Shown piece by piece: positions 56,006-64,000 of a stretch of 64,000 nucleotides of DNA. Positions within the stretch are counted from its first letter, which is position 1. Each line of letters opens with the position of its first letter. Origin of the DNA: Bog-473 sp963800725 (GTDB lineage: Bacteria; Actinomycetota; Acidimicrobiia; Acidimicrobiales; RAAP-2); assembly GCA_963800725.1 (NCBI GenBank), contig CAWDCE010000020.1, forward strand, positions 62,001-126,000, read 5' to 3'. The position numbers were made by a program, and so were the translations under genes. Below the pieces are notes generated by a model. The model was not told the DNA's origin and made no database searches. It saw only the letters and a list, made by a program, of their open reading frames with translations.

Positions 56006-56515
56006 ATGTCCGGGTCACTCACGATTTCCATGAGCGGCGTGCCTGCGCGGTTGAAATCCAGCATCGTGCCAGCGCCAGGTATGGGTGCTCTTGCCCACGT
56101 CCTCTTCCGAGATGAATGCGCGTGAGCTTCACCAGCTTTGCCGGGCGCTTTGATGTTCTTCTGCGTGGTCCTTGGGGTAGGCGAAGTCATAGAGCGGCAC
56201 ACCGCCGCCGAGGCACAGCGGCAGGTCGAACTGGCTGAGCTGGTAATTCTTCGGCATGTCCGGGTAGAAGTAGTTCTTCCGGTCCCATTTCGAAATCTCT
56301 GGAGTGCTGCAGCCCAGCATCAACCCGGTGAGAATGGTCTTCTCAATGGCCGCCAGATTAAGCACGGGCAGTGCGCCCGGCAGGCCGAGGCAGACGGGGC
56401 AGGTGCGCGTGTTCGGCGGCTGCTCGTACTCGACCGCGCAGGCGCAGAACATCTTGCTCCGCGTGTTGAGCTGGACGTGGACCTCAAGGCCGATGGTGGC
56501 GATGTATGGGGGCAT
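55990..56515 (-). CDS. gatB: aspartyl/glutamyl-tRNA amidotransferase subunit B, 5' part, frameshifted
   Basis: The N-terminal ~175 residues of GatB, the tRNA-binding kinase/transamidase subunit. ATIGLEVHVQLNTRSKMFC, TCPVCLGLPGALPVLN and KNYFYPDMPKNYQLSQFD are diagnostic. LVKLTRIHL and EEDVGKSTH are recognisable in other frames between 56,080 and 56,160, followed by AGTMLDFNRAGTPLMEIV, so there are at least three indels. It then ends at the junction; the C-terminal two-thirds are absent. ATG 56,515 is the standard start. Confidence 0.85.
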
Positions 56516-56663
56516 GATAAGGCGTCGCTGGTGAATGCCTGCAACAGGCGGCAGGTCAAGCGGTTTGCGTGGGGAATGGGACCACGGATTCGGGCATAGT
56601 GGTGGGTGAATTTTTGTTTTATCCGCCCGCGGAGTCTGGTATGCAGATCCCCGGAGCAAGCCT

Positions 56664-58088
56664 ATGAGCCAATATGACTTTGATTTGGTGGTGATCGGAT
56701 CCCGGACCTGCGGGAGAGAAAGGCGGAGCGCAGGCGGCCTATTTTGGCAAACGCGTGGCCTTGGTGGAGCGCGCCGACCATCTGGGCGGCGCAGGCATCA
56801 ACACGGGCACGGTGCCTTCCAAGAACGTTGCGGGAGACCGCGCTGTATTTTTCGGGCCTCCGCCAGCGTGGTTTGTATGGAATCGACTACACGATCAGAA
56901 CGGATCTGAGCGTCAGTGATTTCATGTATCGCGAAAAGATCGTGGTGGAAAATGAGTGGGCCATCATCGGTCGCAACCTGGAGCGGCACCAGATTGAAAC
57001 TGTCTGGGGGAATGCCACGCTGAAGGACGCGCACATCGTGCAGGTGACCTTGAAAGAGGGTGGCGCGCGGAGAACTAACGACCGATTTCATCTTGGTGGC
57101 CACGGGCTCTTCGCCGTTCCATGCGCCCGGTGTTCCGTACGATCATCTTCGGATCCACGATTCGGACTCCATTTTGCGCATGAGTCAAATCCCCAGGACC
57201 ATGACCGTAGTAGGCGGCGGCGTGATTGGTTCGGAGTATGCCTCCATTTTCACCGCGCTGGGTGTCAAGGTGACCTTGGTGGATGTTAGTCACCGGCTAT
57301 CTGCCTTTCGTGGATTCTGAAATTGCCGCGCGTCTGCGCAATTACCTGGAGCGGCTGGGACTGGAATTCAAATTGACCGGCAGATGGCGAAGGTCACCGC
57401 CGCGGACGACTATGTCCAAATCACCCTGGACGACGGCACGGCGGTCGCGAGTGACATCGCACTTTTTGCAGCGGGCCGGCAGAGCAACGTGGAGGGGCTG
57501 GATTTCGAGCCTTTGGGAGTGAAGCTGGGGGCGCGCGGACTGATTTTGGTGAATGACCACTATCAGACCACTGTCCCCAACATCTACGCGGCGGGTGATG
57601 TGATTGGCTTCCCTGCCTTGGCCTCTACGTCCATGGAACAGGCGCGGGTCGCCATGGCGCATGCCTTTCAACTTGGCTATAAGGAGAAGATCTCTCCCGT
57701 TCTGCCCGCTGGCTGTCTACACCATTCCGGAAATCGCCCAAGTGGGCCTCACGGCGGACGAATGCCGGACGAAAACATTCCCTATTTGGTGGGTCGCTCG
57801 TTTTACAACAAGAGTCCCCGCGGGCAGATCATCGGCGACACCCAGGGAATGCTGAAGCTGATTTTCTCTCCGGCGGACAAGAAGCTCCTCGGTGTGCACC
57901 TCATCGGCGAAATGGCTCTTGAACTGGTCCACATCGGAATGCACGTCATGGCCCACGGCCAGACCATCGATGAGTTCATCGATTCCGTTTACAATTATCC
58001 CACCCTGGCGGACTCCTACAAATACGCGGCCTACGACGGGCTCGGCGCATGGAAGAAATGGAGCGCAGACCAGTTGCCGGGGCGTTGA
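56664..58088 (+). CDS. sthA: soluble NAD(P)+ transhydrogenase, at least six frameshifts
   Basis: Flavoprotein that exchanges hydride between NADPH and NAD+, lipoamide-dehydrogenase fold. DFDLVVIGS begins the FAD loop; INTGTVPSK replaces the redox Cys pair motif, which is the SthA hallmark. The second dinucleotide loop VVGGGVIGSEYASIF is clear, as are IYAAGDVIGFPALASTSMEQ and the C-terminal interface VYTIPEIAQVGLT and VYNYPTLADSYKYAAYDG. Frame changes near 56,705, 57,075, 57,295, 57,385, 57,705 and 57,765. The order is complete, so many sequencing indels in low coverage are likelier than a pseudogene. Confidence 0.82.
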
Positions 58089-58094
58089 GCCAGG

Positions 58095-58123
58095 CAAGAC
58101 AAAGGGTGCTTGGGCCGTAATTT
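58095..58123 (+). promoter_or_regulatory. promoter-like motif before the DUF1549/DUF1553 gene
   Basis: GCAAGA (58,094-58,099) and TAATTT (58,118-58,123) are 18 bp apart and lie 7 bp before ATG 58,131. The segment GGCCGTAATTTCA (58,113-58,125) also occurs before the DUF1501 gene. There is no Shine-Dalgarno sequence, so the transcript may be leaderless. Confidence 0.45.
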
Positions 58124-58130
58124 CACGTCC

Positions 58131-61100
58131 ATGCGTGGCCTCTTTTTCTCCCTGATCCTGTTGACGGCGGTGCTTCCGGCGGCTGAGCCGCCGAAGGCGG
58201 CGCAGGCCATGGGTTTGCTCAAGACGAGAGTCCTGGGCTGCCACAACGCGGAGAAAAAGAAGGGTGGGCTGTCGCTGGAGACGCGGGAGCTGGCGTTAAA
58301 GGGTGGCGAGAACGGTGCGGCCTTTGTACCGGGTAAGAGCAGGGGACAGCAGGCTCATCGATCAGCTTGCCGCGGGCTCTGATCCGCACATGCCGCCCAA
58401 GAAGCAGCTTTCGGAGAAGCAGATCGCGATCTTCCAGGCGTGGGTGGACACGGGTGCGGAATGGGACGAGAAGGCGCTGCAATCCTTTGGCCAGTTCGCG
58501 GAGGCGGACAAACTCGGCGAATTGCCGCCGGGCGTGCAGCCATCCTATGCGCTGAGCCTTTCGCCGGACAGCGCCAAGCTCGCCATGGCGCAGGGCACTT
58601 CGATCAAGGTGATGGATGCGACGAAGCCCGAGCGGGCCGATCATCGCGACGCTTACGGGACATCGCGATGCAGTGCAATCGCTGGCGTGGAGTGCGGATC
58701 GAAAATGGATCGCCGCGGGCGGTTATCGCACGGTGTTGGTGTGGGACACCTCGAACTGGCAGCTCGCGCATACGCTGGCGAAGCCGTTGGAAGGACGGCA
58801 GACAGCGATGACGTTTTTGCCGGACGATGAAACGCTGGTCATCGCGGACGGCACGGTGGCGCAGCATGGTGTGCTGCATTGGTGGAAGATGAGCGAGCCC
58901 AGCCACTCGCCACTATTGAGGCGCACAAAGACAACATTCTCTCGATGGCGCTGAGCCGCGACGGCAAGAAGCTCGCCACAGGAGGCGCCGACTTCATGGT
59001 GAAGGTTTGGGATGTGGCGACGCGCAAGGAACAGGCCAAGCTGGAAGGCCATACGGGGTATGTGCTTTGCCTCGAATTCAATGGGGATGGAAAGTGGCTG
59101 GCTTCCGGCGGCGCGGACAAAGACCTCAAGGTCTGGGACGTGGCCACCAAACAGATGATCATGCAGATCGGCGACAAATCCTCACCGATCGTCGCCATGC
59201 AATGGAGCGCAGACAGTGCGCAGCTTTATGGATTCCGCGGAGATGGCGGGGTGCGGATTTTCACCGAGCTCACCGCTCATGACGGCGTGCGCTCCTTTGA
59301 GACCGCTGCCAAAGAGAGGAAATTCGACGGCGTCCCGGATCTGCCGGCTTCCGCGGCTTTGACCGCGGATGGCAAACACCTTTTCGCGTCCACCGCGGAG
59401 GGAAATCTTTTTGCCTGGAAGGAAAAGGGCGATCTTGAGAAAAAGAAGGACAGCGCTCCTGCGGCCACCGTTGCCGCGGTGAATGGCGACGCTCCACTCT
59501 CCTTCGTGCGGGACATCCTGCCCATCATGAGCAAGGCGGGCTGCAACATGGGAAGCTGCCACGCCAAGTCCACCGGACAGGCGGGATTCAAACTCTCCGT
59601 CTTTGCATTTGATCCAGCGTCAGACTACCCGGGCCATCGTGAAGGATGCACATGGCCGGCGCATTTTTCCTGCGTTGCCGGAGGAGAGCCTGATCCTGAA
59701 AAAGCCCACCGTCGAAATTGCCCATGAAGGTGGCCAGCGAATCGAGCCTGACTCGCCCTGGTTCCACGAAATCGTCGCATGGATCAAGCAGGGAATGCCT
59801 TACCAGGTCAAAGACGAGCCTGCGCTCACTGGCATTGAGGTCACGCCCGTCACGAACGTTTGCGGCAAAAACACCAGTCATCCGCTGCGCGTCACGGCGC
59901 ACTACAAGGATGGCTCCACGCGCGATGTCAGTCCTCTGGCGGATTATGTGTCCAACGAGAAGGCGGTCGCCACCGTGGATGAACAGGGCGTGATGAAGAC
60001 CGGCGCGTACAGTGGCGAGACCGCCATCGTGGTGCGCTACATGGGGCAGGTCGGAGTGGCGCGCGTGGCCATTGCGCCCGACAAAATTTTGCCGGATGCG
60101 ATGTATGCCAAGTTGCCGGTGAACAATGAGATCGACCGTCTCGCCTATGCGCGGCACAAGGAAATCGGCTGCCTGCCCAGTGAAGGCTGCACCGATGCAG
60201 AGTTTCTGCGGCGCTCCTCCCTCGACGCGATTGGGACGCTGCCGACGGTGGAAGAAGCGCGCACCTTTGCCGAGAGCACCGACCCGAAGAAACGCGAGAT
60301 ATGGATCGACCACCTGTTGGACAATCCAGCTTGGGCAGACCATTGGGCGATCAAGTTCGATGACCTGCTGCGGCCCAACCCCGCGCGTGTGGGCGTGAAG
60401 CCCGTGTTCCTCTTCGACGACTGGCTGCGCCAGAGCTTCCATGCCAACACGCCTTGGGACCAGATTGTGCGTGAACTGCTCACTGCACAGGGCAGCACGC
60501 ATCAGTATGGCCCGGTCGCGCTCTGGCGCGATAAACGTGAGCCGGTGGATGCGGCGGCGTTCGTGGCGGAAATATTTCTCGGCGTGCGCATGGAGTGCGC
60601 GAAGTGTCACCATCACCCGAACGAGCACTGGGACATCAGCGACTACTACCAGCTCGCGGCGAACTTCACTCGCCTGCGGCACAAAGGGCAGGGTATCTCT
60701 GCGCCCATCAGCGGCGAGCCGGAGTATTGGTGGTTTGGTACCGGCGAGGCGGAAATCGCGCATCCCATTACCGGAGCGATCCTCAAGCCCAAGCCGCCCG
60801 GCGGTTTGGAAAAGCCCATCGCCGAAGATCAGGACCCACGCGCCGCGCTGGCGGACTGGATGACCGCGCCGGACAATCCGTTTTTCGCCAAGGCCATCGT
60901 GAACCGCATCTGGAGCCAGTTCTTCGGCCGCGGTGTGGTCGATCCGGTGGATGACTTCCGCACCTCCAATCCGCCGAGCAACGGTCCCATGCTTGACTGG
61001 CTGGCAAAGGACTTCATCGCGCATCATTTCGATCTGAAGCACCTCATGGGTACCATCATGCGGTCTCATCTGTACCAGCTCAGCAGCCTGCCCAACGACA

Positions 61101-61609
61101 CCAACAAGGGCGACTTGAAAAACTACTCTCGCAGCTATCGCCGGCGCCTGCCCGCTGAAGTGCTGCTGGATGCGGTGTGCGCCGTCACCGGTTCGTCTGA
61201 GAGATTCGAAGGTTCGCCGGAAGGCACGCGCGCACTGCAGACCTGGAATGTGAAGCTGGAAAGCGACTTCATGGACGCCTTTGGCCGGCCCAACTCCAGC
61301 GCCGAATGCCCCTGTGATCGCGATGCCAAACCCAGCGTGGTGCAAGCCCTGCATCTGATGAATTCCACCAAGCTCCAAGCCAAGCTCGCCGATGATCAGG
61401 GCCGCGTCGCCACGCTGGCCAAGAGCAAGCTCACTCCCGATCAAATCGTGGAGGAACTCTACCTCGCCGCCTTCTCACGCAAGCCGACATCCGACGAACA
61501 GGCCGTGGCCGCCAAGGTCATTGCCGCCGCGGGCGACAAGCGTCAGGACGCCATTGAAGACGTCCTCTGGGCCATGCTGAACTCCGCGGAGTTTGTATTT
61601 AATCATTGA
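58131..61609 (+). CDS. WD40/DUF1549/DUF1553 cytochrome-type protein, four frameshifts
   Basis: About 1,150 residues. A signal peptide (FFSLILLTAVLPAA) is followed by a damaged cytochrome-like heme region (VLGCHNAEKKKGG, typically CxxCH), WD40 repeats (ATLTGHRDAVQSLAWSADRKW, GKKLATGGADFMVKVWDVAT and more) and a PSCyt-type CNMGSCHAKSTGQAG. A Big_2-like beta domain comes next, then DUF1549 (ECAKCHHHPNEHWDISDYY) and DUF1553 (ADWMTAPDNPFFAKAIVNRIW through EELYLAAFSRKPT). Frames change near 58,340, 58,640, 58,905 and 59,625. Typical of Planctomycetes and Verrucomicrobia, paired with DUF1501; predicted periplasmic, role unknown. Confidence 0.85.
61553..61609 (+). repeat. 57-bp direct repeat, copy 1 (3' end of the DUF1553 gene)
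   Basis: Covers the last 18 codons and the stop of the DUF1553 gene. Identical to copy 2 at 62,263-62,319 except for three bases (54 of 57). Unlike a random match, it ends exactly at the stop codon. The interval between the copies holds the DUF433-DUF5615 pair. Confidence 0.9.
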
Positions 61610-61662
61610 TCCGGCTTTCCCTCTTCTTTTGACCGTCAGTACATCTGCGTTTATCTTCGATC

Positions 61663-61899
61663 ATGATGTCTCGCATTTCTGTCGATCCAAAGGTTTGTCA
61701 TGGTCAGGCCTGCATTGCCGGGACAAGAATACCGGTGCACCAGGTCGTGCGTATGGTGGCCAATGGGGATTCCGTGGACGATCTTCTGAAGGCCTATCCT
61801 CATGTGACGCGTGAAGACATTCATGCCTGTCTCGACTATGCCGCTGATCTTGCCGAGGAGCAGGTGACTCCGCTCGAAGATTTGGCTCCTTTGGGATGA
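61663..61899 (+). CDS. DUF433 antitoxin-type protein
   Basis: 78 residues. SVDPKVCHGQACIAGTRIPVHQVVRMVANG is the DUF433 helix-turn-helix pattern; YPHVTREDIHACLDYAAD the second half. DUF433 proteins pair with DUF5615 PIN-like toxins as type II toxin-antitoxin systems. The stop overlaps the start of the toxin gene (ATGA at 61,896-61,899). ATG 61,663 or 61,666. Confidence 0.88.
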   Translation: MMSRISVDPKVCHGQACIAGTRIPVHQVVRMVANGDSVDDLLKAYPHVTREDIHACLDYAADLAEEQVTPLEDLAPLG

Positions 61900-62246
61900 A
61901 AATTCTCGTGGATGAGAATGTCCCTTCCGAGTCGGTGGAGGAACTTCGCAAGAGGGGCCACGATGTCCTCGACATTCGGGGATCGGACAAGCAGGGCCTG
62001 GAGGATGACCTTCTTTGGTCGCTTGCCCAGTCGGAAGCGAGACTGCTCATTACCACGGACAAGGGATTTGCCACTCATCGAAGCGAGGATCATCATGGCA
62101 TCCTTATCGTGCGTCTTCATCAGCCCGATGGGAAGTTGATTCACGCAAGGATCATGTCAGCACTGAGACGATTTCCCGCACATGAATGGCCGGGACTCCT
62201 TGTGGTGATGCGTGATACGATCCAGAGTATATTTAGGGCTCGGTAG
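61896..62246 (+). CDS. DUF5615 PIN-like toxin
   Basis: 116 residues. KILVDENVPSESVEELRKRGHDVLDI is the DUF5615/Mut7-C-like N-terminus with the catalytic Asp, and LLITTDKGFA carries the second acidic pair. RLHQPDGKLIHARIM follows. Predicted ribonuclease, neutralised by the DUF433 partner translated just ahead with overlapping codons. Lies between the two 57-bp repeats. Confidence 0.88.
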   Translation: MKILVDENVPSESVEELRKRGHDVLDIRGSDKQGLEDDLLWSLAQSEARLLITTDKGFATHRSEDHHGILIVRLHQPDGKLIHARIMSALRRFPAHEWPGLLVVMRDTIQSIFRAR

Positions 62247-62262
62247 AAGCTGAGAGCGTGGG

Positions 62263-62319
62263 ATTGAAGACGGACTCTGGGCCATGCTGAACTCCGCGGA
62301 GTTTGTGTTTAATCATTGA
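62263..62319 (+). repeat. 57-bp direct repeat, copy 2
   Basis: Copy of the 3' end of the DUF1553 gene (61,553-61,609) with three differences, located just after the DUF5615 gene. It is not preceded by the rest of the gene, so it is a detached duplicate. The minus-strand gene that follows ends inside it. Confidence 0.9.
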
Positions 62320-62735
62320 CCCTTCTTGCTGCGCTTTGGAACTTCTTTGTTTTTCGGCATCCTTTTCGCTTTAAAGCTGAATTCATCACTCAGGTGCCGG
62401 AAGATGCGGCCTGTCATCTGTTCCCCGTCCAAGAGGCAATAGCCCCTGCCGCAGATCGAGTCTCCCTCGTCTTGACCTTCGTAGGAGAAGCGAAGCACTC
62501 GTTCGTCCAGATCGTCGGTCTTGCAGTCGAGAATGATTTCAACGGCGCCAAAATTCATGCTTCCATTGCCGCGAGTACTGATGTCCAGCATTCCGGGACC
62601 ACAAAGGTCAACATACTCCGCATCGAAGCCGTCAAGTCCGGTGATGCGCCACATCCCGACGAACTTCTTCTTCACCGCCCACTTGGCGGGCTTCACATGC
62701 AAAACGAAATGGAAAACTTCCTGCGACATTGCCAT
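62313..62735 (-). CDS. conserved protein of unknown function
   Basis: 140 residues, soluble, rich in beta strands by pattern. WRITGLDGFDAEYVDLCGPG, then GSMNFGAVEIILDC, RVLRFSYEGQDEGD and GRIFRHLSDEFSFKAKR are its most conserved-looking parts. The tail is Lys/Arg-rich. I do not recognise a named family. It runs against the neighbouring genes and stops within the second 57-bp repeat. Confidence 0.6.
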   Translation of the reverse strand: MAMSQEVFHFVLHVKPAKWAVKKKFVGMWRITGLDGFDAEYVDLCGPGMLDISTRGNGSMNFGAVEIILDCKTDDLDERVLRFSYEGQDEGDSICGRGYCLLDGEQMTGRIFRHLSDEFSFKAKRMPKNKEVPKRSKKGQ

Positions 62736-62816
62736 TCCTTAGCCATGGTCCAAACAAAGACAAGGCTCTCCTTCATGCGGGATTGGAGGGTCCATGGGCG
62801 AACTTTACTCCCGAGT

Positions 62817-62845
62817 GCAAGATAATCTCCCCAAGGCCGTAATTT
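62817..62845 (+). promoter_or_regulatory. promoter-like motif before the DUF1501 gene
   Basis: GCAAGA (62,817-62,822) and TAATTT (62,840-62,845), 17 bp apart, 9 bp before ATG 62,855. GGCCGTAATTTCA (62,835-62,847) is the same 13-mer as before the DUF1553 gene. Confidence 0.45.
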
Positions 62846-62854
62846 CAAGGTTCC

Positions 62855-64000
62855 ATGTCCCGCATCACCCACAACTGCGCCGGTCACACCCGGCGTGACT
62901 TTCTTCGGCTCGGCATCAGTGCCGCGGGTGGAGGCTTGGGTTTGGCGAGCATGATGCGGGCCCAGGCGGCGAGCACGGGCATCTCCCTTTCGCGACCGGT
63001 GAACTGCATTCTTGTCTGGATGGACGGCGGGCCGTCACACTATGAGTCGTTCGACCCGAAGCCGGATGCTCCAAGCGACATCCGTGGGGAGTTCGGCACG
63101 ATCCCGACGGCCATTCCTGGCATCCGTTTTGCGGAAAGCGTGCCCCATCTCGCGAAGGTCGCGGACAAGATGACCGTGGTGCGCAGCATCTGCCACAAGG
63201 ACCCGAACCACGGCGGTGGAAATCACTACATGATGACCGGCTGCCCCACGCCGGTGCCGGTGGGTTGCGGTGCGTTTGTGACCTTTCATCCCTCTTTCGG
63301 CTCCGTGGTGAGCTACAAGCGCGGCGTCAAAAACGGGCTGCCCTCGTACATGACCATGCCGACCATGACACGCAGTGGGGCCGAATTTCCTCGGCCCGCA
63401 GCATGCGCCTTTCGTAGTGGGCGGCGATCCCAACTCTGCTGGCTACCGGGTGCGCGATGTAGTGCTGCCGCGGAGATCAGCGAAGCGCGGGACATGGCGC
63501 GGCGTGATCTGCGCCATTCGCTGGACCGCATGAAGCGCATCAATGACGCGCTGGCGGAAGATCCCACCGTGAGCTTCGACACTTTCTATGGCCAGGCCGT
63601 GGACCTCATCGCCTCCAAGCCCGCACAGGAGGCATTTGATATCAGCCGGGAAGACGCGAAGACTCGCGATTTTTATGGCCGGAACGATCTGGGCCAGCGC
63701 ATGCTTTTGGCGCGCCGCCTCGTGGAGGTCGGTGTCTCCTTTGTCACCGTGAACTACGGCGGCTGGGACCATCACAAGGATGTTTTCAATCTCTGCCGGG
63801 GCGAGTTCATGCAGAAGTTTGACCAGAGCATGGCGGCGCTCATCGCGGACCTCGACCAACGTGGGCTGCTGGAAAGCACCCTGGTCATCGCGTTGGGGGA
63901 ATTTGGCCGCTCGCCGAAGATCAACAAGGACGCGGGCCGCGATCACTGGCCTGGAGCCATGAGCGTGCTCTTCGCCGGTGCAGGTGTGCCGCGCGGAGCG
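62855..64000 (+). CDS. DUF1501 Tat-exported protein, 3' end outside window
   Basis: A Tat signal (HTRRDFLRLGISAAGGGLGL) is followed by the sulfatase-like DUF1501 domain: VNCILVWMDGGPSHYESFDP, SVPHLAKVADKMTVVRSICH, and near the right edge GGWDHHKDVFN and LVIALGEFGRSPKIN with the conserved metal-site-like residues. Between about 63,370 and 63,470 two indels cancel out; the true sequence there reads GPNFLGPQHAPFVVGGDPN in another frame. The gene is still open at the window end. Pairs with the DUF1549/DUF1553 protein in Planctomycetes and Verrucomicrobia. Confidence 0.88.
   Translation, partial: MSRITHNCAGHTRRDFLRLGISAAGGGLGLASMMRAQAASTGISLSRPVNCILVWMDGGPSHYESFDPKPDAPSDIRGEFGTIPTAIPGIRFAESVPHLAKVADKMTVVRSICHKDPNHGGGNHYMMTGCPTPVPVGCGAFVTFHPSFGSVVSYKRGVKNGLPSYMTMPTMTRSGAEFPRPAACAFRSGRRSQLCWLPGARCSAAAEISEARDMARRDLRHSLDRMKRINDALAEDPTVSFDTFYGQAVDLIASKPAQEAFDISREDAKTRDFYGRNDLGQRMLLARRLVEVGVSFVTVNYGGWDHHKDVFNLCRGEFMQKFDQSMAALIADLDQRGLLESTLVIALGEFGRSPKINKDAGRDHWPGAMSVLFAGAGVPRGA

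Noticed and set aside
56664..58088. sthA as a true pseudogene
   Set aside because: All domains are present in order and neighbouring conserved genes show the same type of breaks; sequencing indels explain it better.
59588..61444. 618-residue open frame on the minus strand
   Set aside because: Exactly antisense to the well-conserved DUF1549/DUF1553 gene and without recognisable motifs; GC-rich codon bias opens such frames.
1..64000. CRISPR array, tRNA or rRNA genes, insertion sequences, integrase
   Set aside because: I looked for regularly spaced repeats, cloverleaf-like stretches and transposase motifs and found none.

Overview
The window holds two different genomes joined at about 55.98-56.00 kb. 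Positions 1 to ~55,980 are high-GC and actinobacterial. The markers are a mycothiol ligase (mshC), an F420-dependent NADP reductase, phosphatidylinositol mannoside genes (pgsA, a PatA-like acyltransferase, pimA), the gene order thrS-HIT ... pgsA-acyltransferase-pimA ... pdxS-pdxT, an EF-G2, an InhA-like FabI and a FadE34-like double acyl-CoA dehydrogenase. An Acidimicrobiia-like member is my inference. Positions ~56,000 to 64,000 look like Verrucomicrobia/Planctomycetes: the 5' part of gatB, sthA, a WD40/DUF1549/DUF1553 cytochrome protein, a DUF1501 Tat protein, and lower GC. At the join a minus-strand gatB reading frame runs directly into a truncated actinobacterial winged-helix gene, so this is most likely an assembly chimera.

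Layout of the actinobacterial part. 1-3.6 kb: hydrolase, glycosyltransferase, methyltransferase-glycosyltransferase. 3.7-10.2 kb, minus strand: purU, pdxT, pdxS, M48 protease, pimA, acyltransferase, pgsA. 10.6-18.6 kb: exported blue-copper protein, EF-G2, HIT, thrS, mshC, npdG, fabI. 18.6-30.8 kb: zwf, ABC exporter, nitronate monooxygenase behind a KstR-like palindrome, an ArsR/SRPBCC cassette, nitroreductase, LysR/MFS pair, amidohydrolase, YkgJ-like protein. 30.9-39.7 kb: a DUF71 ATP-binding protein, a MhuD-like heme monooxygenase, then an adenosylcobalamin riboswitch controlling a B12-uptake operon. 39.8-55.6 kb: MFS, acyl-CoA ligase, ABC-2 exporter, MarR/MFS, Ohr, fadE34-like, FAD oxidoreductase, beta-lactamase-like esterase, RidA, L,D-transpeptidase.

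The most interesting system is the riboswitch operon at 32.4-39.7 kb. It encodes a secreted alpha/alpha-barrel protein, a membrane-anchored DUF4430 protein and a complete ECF transporter (T, fused double ATPase, S). The alpha/alpha-barrel and DUF4430 folds are the two domains that make up animal intrinsic factor and transcobalamin; here they are on separate cell-surface polypeptides and translationally coupled. In the second genome, a DUF433-DUF5615 toxin-antitoxin pair sits between two 57-bp copies of the 3' end of the DUF1553 gene, and the DUF1553 and DUF1501 genes share a promoter-like motif.

Many genes in both parts are broken by one-base frame changes while the protein homology continues. 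This looks like uncorrected sequencing indels rather than real pseudogenes; each case is noted.
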